NCBI GenBank assembly: GCA_007695095.1
Contig: REEL01000123.1
Location: forward strand, 1-43,337
Length of the DNA stretch: 43,337 nucleotides
Reading direction: 5' to 3'
Source: Chitinophagaceae bacterium
GTDB taxonomy: Bacteria > Bacteroidota > Bacteroidia > Chitinophagales > REEL01
Shown: in pieces, positions 23,068 to 32,122 of the stretch
How positions within the stretch are numbered: position 1 is the stretch's first letter
Layout: the number at the start of each line of letters is the position of its first letter
Translations under genes and position numbers: made by a program
The notes under the pieces: model-generated
The model's database searches: none
What the model was told of the DNA's origin: nothing
Seen by the model: only the letters and a program-made list of their open reading frames with translations

Positions 23068-24732
23068 TTATTGCTTAATAAACCTGCTTTGCATTAAAAC
23101 ATCATTTTCTGAAATAACACGGATAAAATAAATCCCTTCAGTAAATTCTGCTGCATTTATTTCAATATACTCAGCGTTTAAATTCGTTTGTTGCTCTAAG
23201 TAAACAATTCTCCCGTTACCGTCAAAAATTGTCACAACTACCTGCTCAAGTCCTATTAGCTGCTCATGGTTAATTCTAAGGTAATCATTAACCGGATTTG
23301 GATATGTTTTTACTGTATTAAAGGTTTTAACCTCAAAAACTGAATTCACTTCCTCATCAAAAAGCACATCAGCAGTAAATGTAGCGATACATCCATTTGC
23401 ATCTGTTACAGTAAGCGTATACTCACCATATTCCAAATCTGTAATTTCACTCGCTTCTCCTCCATTGCTCCACTCATAAGAATATGGATCGGTACCTCCA
23501 CTTACAGAGGCCTCTACTGATCCATCTTCACTCTCGTTTGTAGTGGCATTTACAACTGTTAATACGGCTGTAATAGGATCCGGCTCTCTGACATCGGCCT
23601 CTCCCGTTACTTCACAATCATTCGCATCTGTTACAGTTACTGAGTAAAGCCCGGCTTCCAGTCCGCTGATTGTATTATCAGTTGATCCGTCTTGCCAAAG
23701 AATGTCAAAGGGCGCAGTACCACCACTAATATTTACCATAGCTGAGCCGTCACTATCACCAATACAGGTTGGCGATACAGTGGTGAAATCAATTGTTGGT
23801 GCATTTGGAAAAATAAGCTCAACGCTGGCTGTTTCTTCGCAACCTAAGCTATCTGTCACAGTAACGCTAAATAATCCACCACCTAAGTTAAACACCTCAG
23901 AGCCGGTATCTCCTGTGTTCCATTGATACGAATAAGGCTCAATACCTCCGGTTGCTACAACCGCTGCTTCGCCGTTTTCCTCACCACAGTCAGGATTTAC
24001 GGATGTTATATCTAATGTATAGCCGGGGCATGGATCAAAAACTTCTTCACACATAACGGCAAATACTGCATGAGAAACAGCTAAACCCCAGCCATCAGTA
24101 GCATCATTATACGGAACCCAGTCACCGGTATTCCATAATTCCCAGGCAGAATTTGGTGCTCCGGGTCCTCTGTCTGTTGTTGTCAACAAAACAACTGTAT
24201 CATTGGGAGCATAAGAAAACTCTATGCCTAAATAAAAATCATCGTTAATCGGTTGTGGGTTTGAGAACTCAACAACAAATGGTGAACCTGAGTTTGCAAA
24301 ACCTACAATATCGTCATAAAAAATTTGCTCCGTCATAATCACATTTCCCGGCTGACCATTAGTTCCGGTATTATCCCAAACATTTACAGAAAAAGTTGCT
24401 GTCGGCCCTGAAGAACTGGCTGCCGAAATAAACAGCAATGCGCTGTCTAATGTGTTTCCCGGATAACTATTCTGAAAGAAATCTGCTTTTGCCACATCTC
24501 CAAACTCGTTTTGGCCGGCAACATAGCCATCATTCGTCATGTAAATAATAAATGAGTCTGTTGCCGTAATGTTTGTTAGCGTTTCGCAAATAGTTGTGGA
24601 AGAACTGCCCGCACTAAATAAGTTCTGAGGATTTATGGCTGAAGCATTTGAATATTGCTGAGCATTTCTGTCGGCCTTAACAGTCAAAATACCTATACTT
24701 AAAAAAAGTACGCTTAAAAAAAGTTTTTTCAT
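23068..24732 (-). CDS. Secreted protein with SprB-type repeats and T9SS sorting tail
   Basis: Exported surface or secreted protein of 554 residues. Signal peptide 1-20 (MKKLFLSVLF, cut after VKA). Residues about 50-230 form a beta-rich N-terminal domain. Three tandem SprB-type repeats follow (239-307, 312-382, 387-455), each with a GGxxPYSYxW-like segment and a closing VTVTDxxGC. The last about 80 residues (KTYPNPVNDYLRI ... GIYFIRVISEN) are a type A T9SS C-terminal sorting domain, removed on export. This gene is direct evidence that the organism has a T9SS. SprB repeats occur in gliding adhesins, though this protein is far shorter than SprB. Own promoter and terminator. Confidence 0.92.
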   Translation of the reverse strand: MKKLFLSVLFLSIGILTVKADRNAQQYSNASAINPQNLFSAGSSSTTICETLTNITATDSFIIYMTNDGYVAGQNEFGDVAKADFFQNSYPGNTLDSALLFISAASSSGPTATFSVNVWDNTGTNGQPGNVIMTEQIFYDDIVGFANSGSPFVVEFSNPQPINDDFYLGIEFSYAPNDTVVLLTTTDRGPGAPNSAWELWNTGDWVPYNDATDGWGLAVSHAVFAVMCEEVFDPCPGYTLDITSVNPDCGEENGEAAVVATGGIEPYSYQWNTGDTGSEVFNLGGGLFSVTVTDSLGCEETASVELIFPNAPTIDFTTVSPTCIGDSDGSAMVNISGGTAPFDILWQDGSTDNTISGLEAGLYSVTVTDANDCEVTGEADVREPDPITAVLTVVNATTNESEDGSVEASVSGGTDPYSYEWSNGGEASEITDLEYGEYTLTVTDANGCIATFTADVLFDEEVNSVFEVKTFNTVKTYPNPVNDYLRINHEQLIGLEQVVVTIFDGNGRIVYLEQQTNLNAEYIEINAAEFTEGIYFIRVISENDVLMQSRFIKQ

Positions 24733-24767
24733 AATGTTTTTAATTTAGTTAGTTTTTAAATTCAGAC

Positions 24768-24775
24768 CAAATATA
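24768..24775 (-). promoter_or_regulatory. Bacteroidota -7 element (TATATTTG)
   Basis: On the minus strand an exact TAnnTTTG match ends 35 bases before the ATG of the SprB-repeat gene. The nearest TTG is 25 nt further upstream, slightly beyond the usual spacing. Confidence 0.5.
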
Positions 24776-24910
24776 GGCAATTATTCCCTTTAACGAGAAT
24801 CAAGACATAAATAAATTATATATAAACTAAAAAACAATGGGTTAACATTGTGTTATTAAATAAATTTAACACCTGCTTACAATAAAAATAGTGTCATATA
24901 GACCATAGTA

Positions 24911-26161
24911 CTACTTTTCCTTTTCACTACCTAAAAAGAATAGAAAAAACAGAAAAAAAGCTGCCCCAATCTGAGTTTCCAATGGATGCTCCGTCATAAA
25001 TGAAGTAAATTGAGAAAACTGAAAAGCTAAAGGTGTTAATAAAACATAATTCTTTTTAGAAAAAAATGGAAAGAAGGTCATTAAAAATAACATTAAAAGT
25101 GTTAAAACACCACCACCTATAAAAGAAAATAAAAATTGATTGTGGGGAAGGGTTCGGTTTTCTACCGGAACTTCCGGTTTCAGCTTTTCATAGGCTCCGT
25201 CAACAGCCTCTCTAATATCTCCGTATCCGTGACCTGTAAAACCACCTTCTTTGGCTGCTATAAGTCCCGCTTCTAAAGAAATCAGCCTTCGCATATCTGA
25301 ATAAGCGACCTCCCTCTCTCCGGCTTTATACATACCAATATCGTGCTTCATATAATGATATTTTTGAGCAAAAGTCGGGATGGTGTGATATGCCAGAAAT
25401 GGCAGTGCAATTAAAAACAGGCAACTGATAAATATAAAAAGGTATTTTTTTCTTCTGAACAATTCTAAAACCAGTATTAGAAAAAGCCCCCCATACAATG
25501 CCAGCAAGCCACTTCTTACGGCCAATATGTGCAGATAAACGAAACAAATTAACAATACAATCACAAAAAAGTACCACAATTTATCTGCGAAAAAAGGCTT
25601 TTTAATCAGCTCTGTCAAACAAATAAATGCGGCTAAAGCAACCAGGAGACTAAACCGAATGTGATGAATAGGAGTAGGTAAAACTTTAGCATACTTATAA
25701 CTCTCCATCACATTTTCAAAATCAATAATAAAATTAAAAACAGAAAAAGAAATGGCAATCATCACTATACACAGAAAAATAATTTTCAGAAGCCGGAAAT
25801 GATTTTTATTTAAAATGGCAAAAGCTCCCAAAGTCAATGGCAAAATCAAAAACGGCAATTTAATCCGCAGTCTCTCCAAAAAATATTCTGTATTTGAAGA
25901 ATATAACCCACTGATCAGCACTGAAAGAAAATATAATATTGAAAACCAAAATAAGGGGTGATATAAAAATATTTTTTTATCAATTTTTTTCTGAATAAAA
26001 AAGGCGACTGCCAATAAAGGAAGTAACGCTGTAGTTATACTTAACAGGGCCTTTGAAAAAAAAAGACCTGCAAAAAAAAGGGTACTTGCAAAAACAACTA
26101 ATGCAGAATCTCTGCTCAAGTTACTTTCCTGTTTAAAAGATTGTAGATACCTTTGAACCAA
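24911..26161 (-). CDS. O-antigen ligase/polymerase-like membrane protein
   Basis: Polytopic inner-membrane protein of 416 residues with about 10-11 hydrophobic segments. A long central loop (about 260-340) sits between LAVRSGLLALYGG (Arg216) and LPHNQFLFSFIGGG (His340); the Arg ... His pair and GHGYGD (310-315) are typical of the Wzy_C/WaaL group, which transfers undecaprenyl-linked polysaccharide to an acceptor. Whether it is a ligase or polymerase cannot be told. The only available start is TTG at 26161, since an in-frame stop lies close upstream and no in-frame ATG occurs before the first membrane segment. It is divergent from the sigma factor gene with only 55 bases between them. Confidence 0.75.
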   Translation of the reverse strand: MVQRYLQSFKQESNLSRDSALVVFASTLFFAGLFFSKALLSITTALLPLLAVAFFIQKKIDKKIFLYHPLFWFSILYFLSVLISGLYSSNTEYFLERLRIKLPFLILPLTLGAFAILNKNHFRLLKIIFLCIVMIAISFSVFNFIIDFENVMESYKYAKVLPTPIHHIRFSLLVALAAFICLTELIKKPFFADKLWYFFVIVLLICFVYLHILAVRSGLLALYGGLFLILVLELFRRKKYLFIFISCLFLIALPFLAYHTIPTFAQKYHYMKHDIGMYKAGEREVAYSDMRRLISLEAGLIAAKEGGFTGHGYGDIREAVDGAYEKLKPEVPVENRTLPHNQFLFSFIGGGVLTLLMLFLMTFFPFFSKKNYVLLTPLAFQFSQFTSFMTEHPLETQIGAAFFLFFLFFLGSEKEK

Positions 26162-26198
26162 CTTTAAAAAATTTTATTAATTCTATGTATGATAAGTT

Positions 26199-26206
26199 TA
26201 ACTTTG
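26199..26206 (+). promoter_or_regulatory. Bacteroidota -7 element (TAACTTTG)
   Basis: Exact TAnnTTTG match ending 10 bases before the GTG start of the sigma factor gene, so the mRNA should begin within a few bases of the start codon. No exact TTG -33 element at 17-23 nt. Confidence 0.5.
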
Positions 26207-26216
26207 AAATTGAAAA

Positions 26217-26789
26217 GTGAAAGATAAAAAACAAAATAAACAAAATAAGGACAAAGTTTTTGAAAAAGAATTTTTTCCGCATATAGAGGCCCTTTATAAC
26301 TTCGCCTTTCACCTTACGTATAACGAGGAGGATGCAAATGATTTGGTGCAGGAAACTTTCCTGAAAGCTTATCGGTTTATAGATTCATACGACCAGGGAA
26401 CGAATGCAAAGGCATGGTTGTTTAAAATTTTGAAAAATGCATTCATTAATGAATACAGAAAAAAAGTTAAACAGCCTTCCAGAGTTGACTATGAGGAAAT
26501 TGTAAATTATCACAATACCGATGACGATGCAAAAGTAGGAAGCCTGGATCTAAGACAGGATGTTTTTCAGGATATGTTGGGAGATGAAGTTACCAAAGCC
26601 CTGAACTCATTACCGGTTGATTTTAAAACAGCCATATTACTGTGTGATGTAGAAGGATTTACTTATGAAGAAATTGCTCAGATTGTAGACATTCCAATAG
26701 GCACTGTGAGATCAAGATTACACAGAGCAAGGCAAATGTTAAAAGATGTTTTAAAAGAATACGCTCAAAACTTAGGTTATAAATTGTAG
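26217..26789 (+). CDS. ECF-type RNA polymerase sigma factor
   Basis: Sigma-70 family group 4 protein of 190 residues. Region 2 spans about 20-85 (YNFAFHLTYNEEDANDLVQE, FLKAYRFIDSY, TNAKAWLFKILKNAFINEYR in pieces) and region 4 spans about 125-180 (LNSLPVDFKTAILLCDVEGF, then the HTH YEEIAQIVDIPIGTVRSRLH). The closely kept wording suggests the core ECF sigma factor widespread in Bacteroidota. The start must be GTG at 26217: an in-frame TGA lies two codons upstream and no in-frame ATG follows in the N-terminus. A lysine/asparagine-rich tail precedes region 2. The zinc-type anti-sigma gene begins 2 nt after its stop. Confidence 0.92.
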   Translation: MKDKKQNKQNKDKVFEKEFFPHIEALYNFAFHLTYNEEDANDLVQETFLKAYRFIDSYDQGTNAKAWLFKILKNAFINEYRKKVKQPSRVDYEEIVNYHNTDDDAKVGSLDLRQDVFQDMLGDEVTKALNSLPVDFKTAILLCDVEGFTYEEIAQIVDIPIGTVRSRLHRARQMLKDVLKEYAQNLGYKL

Positions 26790-26791
26790 AT

Positions 26792-27058
26792 ATGAATAGA
26801 AAAGAATGTAATAAGCATGATTGTGATGAAATGCTTGAAAAGGTAATGATGGCATTAGATGGTGCTTACAGTCATGAACAGGAAAAACAGTTTTTAAAAG
26901 ATATTCAACATTGCTCTTGTTGTTTAGAGATATACGATATTGAAAAAAACTTTAAAACTTTTTTATGTCGAAAAGTACACAGAAAAAAAGTCTCTGAAGA
27001 TTTAGTAAACGGAATAAAGAATAAAATAAGCCTGAGTATTATTTCCGGAAAAGACTAA
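26792..27058 (+). CDS. Small zinc-type anti-sigma factor
   Basis: 88-residue cytoplasmic protein that probably binds the sigma factor encoded 2 nt upstream. The layout (N-terminal cysteine/acidic stretch HDCDEML, helix, then HCSCC around residue 48 and a basic helix) is that of the ZAS/zf-HC2 anti-sigma domain. The usual H-x3-C-x2-C becomes His directly before C-x2-C, with another His in SHEQE as alternative ligand, so zinc ligation may be unusual. No membrane segment follows, indicating a soluble, redox- or zinc-sensing form rather than a transmembrane anti-sigma factor. Its stop shares CTAA with the stop of the convergent TauE gene. Confidence 0.75.
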   Translation: MNRKECNKHDCDEMLEKVMMALDGAYSHEQEKQFLKDIQHCSCCLEIYDIEKNFKTFLCRKVHRKKVSEDLVNGIKNKISLSIISGKD

Positions 27059-27804
27059 ACGGCAATAAAGCTGATCCAAAATAAACGAGCTGACATAATA
27101 ACCAACACAGCTACCAACACCCGCTGAATACCTAAATGTCCCAGACGGACAGACCACTTACTACCAAACCAGCCACCAAAAGCCATTCCCACAGAAAGCA
27201 TTATTCCACTCTCCCAGTTTATATAACCTCCATAGGCAAACAGGATTAACACAAAGAGAGTAAAAACAAAATTTACAAATACTTTTATAAAGTTTGAATG
27301 AACAAGATTTAAACCAAATAAAACCGGTATTAAAATCAACATAATTACTCCAATCCCGGCCTGAATAAACCCCCCGTATATACCCAATAAAAAAAACACG
27401 ACCGCGGCTACCGGATTTTTATGCTTAACCTTAGCTATAAATTCAGCTTTGGGCTTATAAATCATTAAAAAAGCAATCAGCAACATAACGATGGACAGGG
27501 TAAGATTAAACCACTGAGAGGAAATATGTATAGCAATCCAAAAACCAACTACCGACCCTAAGACTGCGAATATTGAAGGTAATATTGACAAGCGAAATTC
27601 AGAAATTCCGGAATTTTTCAAGCTCAGAACTGAAAAAAAAGACTGCACTAATACAGCAAGCCGGTTCGTGGCATTAGCCTCCACAGAAGGTAATCCTAAA
27701 AAAATTAATGCGGGCAATGTCAGCAAAGAACCACCACCGGCAATAGCATTTACTAAACCGGCAAAAAAACCAACTGCAACAATTAATAACAATTCAATTA
27801 ACAC
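27055..27804 (-). CDS. TauE/SafE family membrane transporter
   Basis: Sulfite exporter/organic-acid permease family (Pfam TauE) with 249 residues and about 8 membrane segments in two inverted-looking halves. The first half has AIAGGGSLLTLPALIFLGLP and ANATNRLAV, the second GGFIQAGIGVIMLILIPVLF, which are family signatures. The substrate is not predictable; sulfite, sulfoacetate or other small anions are typical. Translation starts at GTG 27804. It is convergent with the anti-sigma gene (4-base overlap) and divergent from the SDR-like gene. Confidence 0.88.
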   Translation of the reverse strand: MLIELLLIVAVGFFAGLVNAIAGGGSLLTLPALIFLGLPSVEANATNRLAVLVQSFFSVLSLKNSGISEFRLSILPSIFAVLGSVVGFWIAIHISSQWFNLTLSIVMLLIAFLMIYKPKAEFIAKVKHKNPVAAVVFFLLGIYGGFIQAGIGVIMLILIPVLFGLNLVHSNFIKVFVNFVFTLFVLILFAYGGYINWESGIMLSVGMAFGGWFGSKWSVRLGHLGIQRVLVAVLVIMSARLFWISFIAV

Positions 27805-27959
27805 CCCTTATTTTTTGACGAAATTACATAATTCCAATTTATATTGCCTTTCTAAACTAATTTGTAAATTCAAAAATGCTTTGCTTAAGAATATATACTT
27901 TTACATTGAGTTTAAGTATGAGAATTAAGCTTTTTAAAAGCCTTTATTTAAAAAATATA

Positions 27960-28628
27960 ATGGAAAAAGAATCGAACATAAAAAATGGAAAAGTTGCTTT
28001 AGTTATTGGTTCTACCGGGCTTATAGGTCAGCATCTCACAAAATTGCTGCTTGAAAACCCGGACTTTGAGTCAGTTAAAGTGTTTGTTAGAAAAAAATCT
28101 ACCTTGTATCACCCGAAGCTAAAGCAAATCGTCACCGATTTTGAAAACCCCGACAGCTACCGTGAGCAACTGAGTGGAGATTATTTGTTTTGTTGCTTAG
28201 GCACAACCAGGAAAAAGGCCGGATCTAAAGCTGCGTTTAAAAAAGTTGACTATGATTATCCGGTAAATTTTGCCCGTATCGCCTTAGAAAATAATGTCAA
28301 AAAAATGATGATTGTTACAGCGATTGGAGCCAACTCGCAATCTACTTTTTTTTACAGTAAAGTAAAAGGCGAGGTCGAAGACAGTCTGAAGCTCATGGAT
28401 TTTGACCAGTTATTTGTTTTTCAACCATCCCTGCTCTTAGGTGAAAGAAAAGAAAAGCGCTTTTTAGAAAACCTTACTGCTTACGTACTTAAACTTTCCA
28501 GCTTCGCCCTTACCGGCTTTTTAAGCAAATACAGACCTATCCCGGCAGAAGTTGTTGCCGCCTCAATGATTGACAAAACAGATATAAAAGAAAGAGGCAT
28601 CTTTGTGTATCAATCAAATAATATTTAA
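27960..28628 (+). CDS. NAD(P)H-binding SDR-like protein (HTATIP2/YwnB-like)
   Basis: Atypical short-chain dehydrogenase of 222 residues. The N-terminal VALVIGSTGLIGQHLTKLL carries the GxxGxxG dinucleotide-binding turn; FCCLGTTRKKAGS and DYDYPVNFARIA follow as in the HTATIP2-like branch, with YSKVKGEVE providing the Tyr-x3-Lys pair. The C-terminal FQPSLLLGERKE and KYRPIPAEVVAASM also fit. The frame is open from 27876, but the ATG at 27960 is preferred because the extra 28 residues are not conserved-looking. Three bases after its stop coaX begins, so the gene probably leads the coaX transcript. Substrate unknown. Confidence 0.8.
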   Translation: MEKESNIKNGKVALVIGSTGLIGQHLTKLLLENPDFESVKVFVRKKSTLYHPKLKQIVTDFENPDSYREQLSGDYLFCCLGTTRKKAGSKAAFKKVDYDYPVNFARIALENNVKKMMIVTAIGANSQSTFFYSKVKGEVEDSLKLMDFDQLFVFQPSLLLGERKEKRFLENLTAYVLKLSSFALTGFLSKYRPIPAEVVAASMIDKTDIKERGIFVYQSNNI

Positions 28629-28631
28629 AAA

Positions 28632-29360
28632 ATGATAAACCTTTGTATTGATGCCGGAAACAGTAAAGTAAAGCAAGCTGTAATTTCAAACAGTAAGATT
28701 GTTGAAAAATGGGCCGGCCGAAATATATCTGTAAAAAAAATTTCCGATTGGAGAAAAAAATACCCCTTTGACGGAATTATTTTAACCAGCGTTCGAAATA
28801 TAAGCGAGGAAAGTCTTTCTTTTTTAAAAAATACAGACGCTAAAAACATTATTGAACTTTCCCACACGACCAAACTACCTTTTTCTATAAATTATGAGCA
28901 AGCAGAAAGCTTAGGAAAAGACAGAATCGCTGCCGCAGCTTATGCACAAGGATACCATAATCAAAATTGTATAATAATAGATACCGGAACTTGTATCACT
29001 ATTGATCTTTTTGATAAAACAAAGGGGTTTATGGGAGGCAGCATTCTTCCCGGCTTACACATGCGATTTAAAGCTTTACATAATTATACAGACAAATTGC
29101 CGTTGTTAAGTGCATCCGGCAATTTTAAGGTAACCGGAAATTCAACAAATGAAGCCATAAACAGCGGAGTTATGTTTGGAACACTGCTGGAAATTCAGGG
29201 ATTTATTAACTATTACAAAGAAATGTTCAAAGAAATTGACATTTTATTAACCGGAGGAGACATGCACTTCTTTGAAACTCAGCTAAAAAATAAGATATTT
29301 GCAAATTCTGATTTAGTCATGCTGGGATTAGATAAAATTTTATACTATAATGCAACATAA
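28632..29360 (+). CDS. coaX: Type III pantothenate kinase
   Basis: First step of coenzyme A synthesis, ATP-dependent phosphorylation of pantothenate, by the ASKHA-fold CoaX enzyme. Visible are the phosphate-1 motif CIDAGNSKVK (5-14) with Asp7, the pantothenate-side SLGKDRIAAAAYA (about 94-106), IIIDTGTCITIDLFD with the second ATP-binding Asp, and GGSILPGLHM. Length 242 is typical. It overlaps the following outer-membrane protein gene by 11 nt and follows the SDR-like gene by 3 nt. This coaX/porin arrangement is the usual one in Bacteroidota. Confidence 0.92.
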   Translation: MINLCIDAGNSKVKQAVISNSKIVEKWAGRNISVKKISDWRKKYPFDGIILTSVRNISEESLSFLKNTDAKNIIELSHTTKLPFSINYEQAESLGKDRIAAAAYAQGYHNQNCIIIDTGTCITIDLFDKTKGFMGGSILPGLHMRFKALHNYTDKLPLLSASGNFKVTGNSTNEAINSGVMFGTLLEIQGFINYYKEMFKEIDILLTGGDMHFFETQLKNKIFANSDLVMLGLDKILYYNAT

Positions 29361-30660
29361 ACTGAAGCACTTTTTTGCTTTTACGATTTTCAATTTTTTA
29401 TTGGTTTCCTCCATACAAGCACAGGAAAATTCACCATATTCAAGATTTGGAATCGGAGATTTAGACAATGCCGTTACAACACAGCAAAAAAGTTTTGGGG
29501 GGCTTGGAGCTGCAGTACAACAAAGAAACCGAATCAATACAGCAAATCCGGCTTCCTATGCATCAATAGGGCTTACAACCTTTGAGCCCGGAATCTTTTT
29601 TCAAAGAAGCTCCTACACTTTGGGTGATAGCACATATCAATCTAACGACGCCTCGATAAATCACTTTGCCTTTGCCTTCCCACTCAAAGAAAACTGGGGA
29701 CTAAGCTTTGGGTTATTGCCTTTTTCAAGAAGTAATTATCATTTTGAAAATACCGGAACAGATACTGAAACCGGACTTACGGTAAATCAAATATTTAAAG
29801 GGGACGGGGACTTATATAAGGTTTTTATTGGTTCCGGATATAAGGTTGGAAACCTTTCTTTCGGACTTCAGGGAAATTTAATCTTTGGCAGATATAATCG
29901 AATTAAAAAACTGGCCTTCCCGGGAACGCCATTTATGCTTAACAGCCGAAAATTAACTGCGAATAAATTTAGTGTATTTAAATGGGAAGCAGGATTGCAA
30001 TACAATCTGCCGCTAAGCGAAACTCAGCGTATTGTATTTGGAGTGAGCGGAAATACAGCGCAGAAAATGAATATTACTCAGGATGAAGTTTGGCAAAGAT
30101 TTACTTTTGTTGAAAATAGAAGAGTAAACATCGTTGATACGATTAGCATATCAACCGGCAACACCTTAGAGTCAAACATACCTGCCGGGTTTCAGCTTGG
30201 AGCATCTTATTACATGGGGAGCACCTTCATGGTTGGTGCTGAATTTTCCTGGTCAAACTGGGAAAATTTTGACGATGTGCTTACTCAAAATGCATATAAT
30301 GATGTTTACAGAGTTTCATTTGGTTTGGAATACACTCCCGAAATGCCAAATCTGGAACAAATTTTACGTCAGGGACAAGAAACCGGTGGTGCCGGAAACT
30401 ACTTTCAGAGAGTTAGCTACAGGCTCGGAGGATACTTTGGTTCTCAAGGTTTGACAATTGATGGGGAAGAATTAAACGAGTTTGGTATAACTTTTGGACT
30501 AGGTTTACCAATGAGAAGCTTTTTTAACAGAATAAATCTCGGACTTGAAGTGGGAAGTCGTGGAGCAAATACAGACAATCTGTTTAATGAAACCTTTGTG
30601 AAAGGCTACCTGGGCTTAACGCTAAACGACAGATGGTTCATACGAAGAGAGTTTAATTAA
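29350..30660 (+). CDS. Outer-membrane beta-barrel protein (coaX-linked family)
   Basis: Exported protein of 436 residues with signal peptide 1-25 (ends SSIQAQ). The mature start ENSPYSRFGIGDLDN is a hallmark of a Bacteroidota outer-membrane family encoded next to coaX. Alternating-hydrophobic strands run through the protein (for example WGLSFGLLPFSRSNYHF, GLGLPMRSFFNRINLGLEVG) and it ends with an aromatic/charged strand. A FadL/PorV-like barrel is likely; cargo is unknown. It overlaps coaX by 11 nt, so translation is probably coupled. Confidence 0.8.
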   Translation: MQHKLKHFFAFTIFNFLLVSSIQAQENSPYSRFGIGDLDNAVTTQQKSFGGLGAAVQQRNRINTANPASYASIGLTTFEPGIFFQRSSYTLGDSTYQSNDASINHFAFAFPLKENWGLSFGLLPFSRSNYHFENTGTDTETGLTVNQIFKGDGDLYKVFIGSGYKVGNLSFGLQGNLIFGRYNRIKKLAFPGTPFMLNSRKLTANKFSVFKWEAGLQYNLPLSETQRIVFGVSGNTAQKMNITQDEVWQRFTFVENRRVNIVDTISISTGNTLESNIPAGFQLGASYYMGSTFMVGAEFSWSNWENFDDVLTQNAYNDVYRVSFGLEYTPEMPNLEQILRQGQETGGAGNYFQRVSYRLGGYFGSQGLTIDGEELNEFGITFGLGLPMRSFFNRINLGLEVGSRGANTDNLFNETFVKGYLGLTLNDRWFIRREFN

Positions 30661-30673
30661 AAATAGTTTTTTA

Positions 30674-30681
30674 TAATTTTG
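30674..30681 (+). promoter_or_regulatory. Bacteroidota -7 element (TAATTTTG)
   Basis: Exact TAnnTTTG match 40 bases before the ATG of the TPR gene, in the 61-base gap after the outer-membrane protein gene. No exact TTG -33 element. It may start a secondary transcript inside the envelope cluster. Confidence 0.45.
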
Positions 30682-30721
30682 CTTCACAGATATTTAACTT
30701 GTTTACAGAAATCATGGAATT

Positions 30722-32101
30722 ATGGAAAAATTAACGACTATGAAATGGATATATTCAGCAATTGTGTCTACATTAATATACAGCTTGTTTTTCGGAAACA
30801 TTGCTGTAGCTGAAAAAAAAGATGTTCTCGACATCTTCGATTTGGAAAATATTAGCTGCTCAGAATATGGGCCGGACAGCGCATTTACTGTAAGAGAATA
30901 CTCTCTTTACCGGACACATTTTGATCAGGAAAACTACGAATTAGCAGCGCCACACTGGAGATATGTCTTTAAGAATGCACCTGCTATACGTCAGAGACTT
31001 CATATTGACGGTGTAAGAATGTATAAGGATTTTATCTCCAAAGAAACCGATGATGCCAGAAAAGAAAAACTCATAGATACCTTGTTTTTGATTTATGACA
31101 CCAGAATGAAATGTTTTAGTGAAGACCCTACTGTTTTAGGCTTCAAAGCCTCTGACATGTTTAACTTACGTCCGTCTGATAATGAAGCTATCCGAAAAAC
31201 CTTTAAACGGTCTTTTGAGTTAGCCGGAAAAGACAACAGACACTTTTTTGTGCACCCCTATATACTTACCGTTGTGCGCGCTGAAAGAGCAAACAATCTC
31301 GAAAAAGAAGAGGTAATAAAAGTTTATGAGGAAATGATGGACATCATAGATTATAATATTGGAAAAAACAATGATGTTGCCGGCTTTACGGCTGCCAGAG
31401 AAAGGATAGAGCCATTGATTTCAGAATATTTAGATTGTGAAACATTATTACCAATCGTAAAAAGAAATTATCCGGACAATAAAGATAATGCAGAGCAACT
31501 TGAGCGCATGTATAACCAGCTTAGAATGGCTCGTTGTCAGTCTGACCCAATTTTCATGAAAGTTCTTATCAGTCTGAACGAACAAAATCCATCTGCTGAA
31601 AATGCCTTTAGAATTGCCAATTCATTATCCACTAGTGGCAGACTGAGAGAGTCAATTCCATATTATAACCAGGCTGCAGAGCTTGAAAATGATAGAGCAA
31701 AAAAAGCAGAATATTTTCTGGAGCTGGCAAAAGTATACAGAAGACTTGAAAACTTTCCTCAATCCAGAACCTTTGCCCGTCAGGCAATCAACTTAAGGTC
31801 ATCATGGGGAGAGCCTTACATACTTATCGGGGATCTATATGCTTCCAGCGGCCCTCTTTGTGGGGAAGGAACCGGATGGGATAGTCAGGTTGTAACCTGG
31901 ATAGCCATAGACATGTACGAAAGAGCTAAGCAGGTTGATGGAAGTGTTGCTTCTGAAGCAAATCAAAGAATCAGCCGATATGAAAAATTTATGCCTTCAA
32001 GGGGGGAATCCTTTATGAGAGACTTAACTGAAGGAGATTCTTACAAAATAGAATGTTGGATCAACGAGACAACTACTGTAAGATATGGTCCATCAAACTA
32101 A
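30722..32101 (+). CDS. Exported TPR-repeat protein
   Basis: Exported protein of 459 residues with signal peptide ending near NIAVAEK. The bulk is alpha-helical with tetratricopeptide-like pairs: DQENYELAAPHWRYVF near the N-terminus and, in the C-terminal half, FRIANSLSTSGRLRESIPYY, FLELAKVYRRLENFPQSRTF and WGEPYILIGDLYASSG. This family sits between the coaX-linked barrel and LptC in many Bacteroidota and is expected to act in the periplasm as a scaffold, though no role is established. Two starts are possible (30722 and ATG 30743); the latter gives a more typical signal peptide (MKWIYSAIV). A perfect 15-bp hairpin follows its stop. Confidence 0.8.
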   Translation: MEKLTTMKWIYSAIVSTLIYSLFFGNIAVAEKKDVLDIFDLENISCSEYGPDSAFTVREYSLYRTHFDQENYELAAPHWRYVFKNAPAIRQRLHIDGVRMYKDFISKETDDARKEKLIDTLFLIYDTRMKCFSEDPTVLGFKASDMFNLRPSDNEAIRKTFKRSFELAGKDNRHFFVHPYILTVVRAERANNLEKEEVIKVYEEMMDIIDYNIGKNNDVAGFTAARERIEPLISEYLDCETLLPIVKRNYPDNKDNAEQLERMYNQLRMARCQSDPIFMKVLISLNEQNPSAENAFRIANSLSTSGRLRESIPYYNQAAELENDRAKKAEYFLELAKVYRRLENFPQSRTFARQAINLRSSWGEPYILIGDLYASSGPLCGEGTGWDSQVVTWIAIDMYERAKQVDGSVASEANQRISRYEKFMPSRGESFMRDLTEGDSYKIECWINETTTVRYGPSN

Positions 32102-32122
32102 AATTAAATGAACTTGTTTTAA

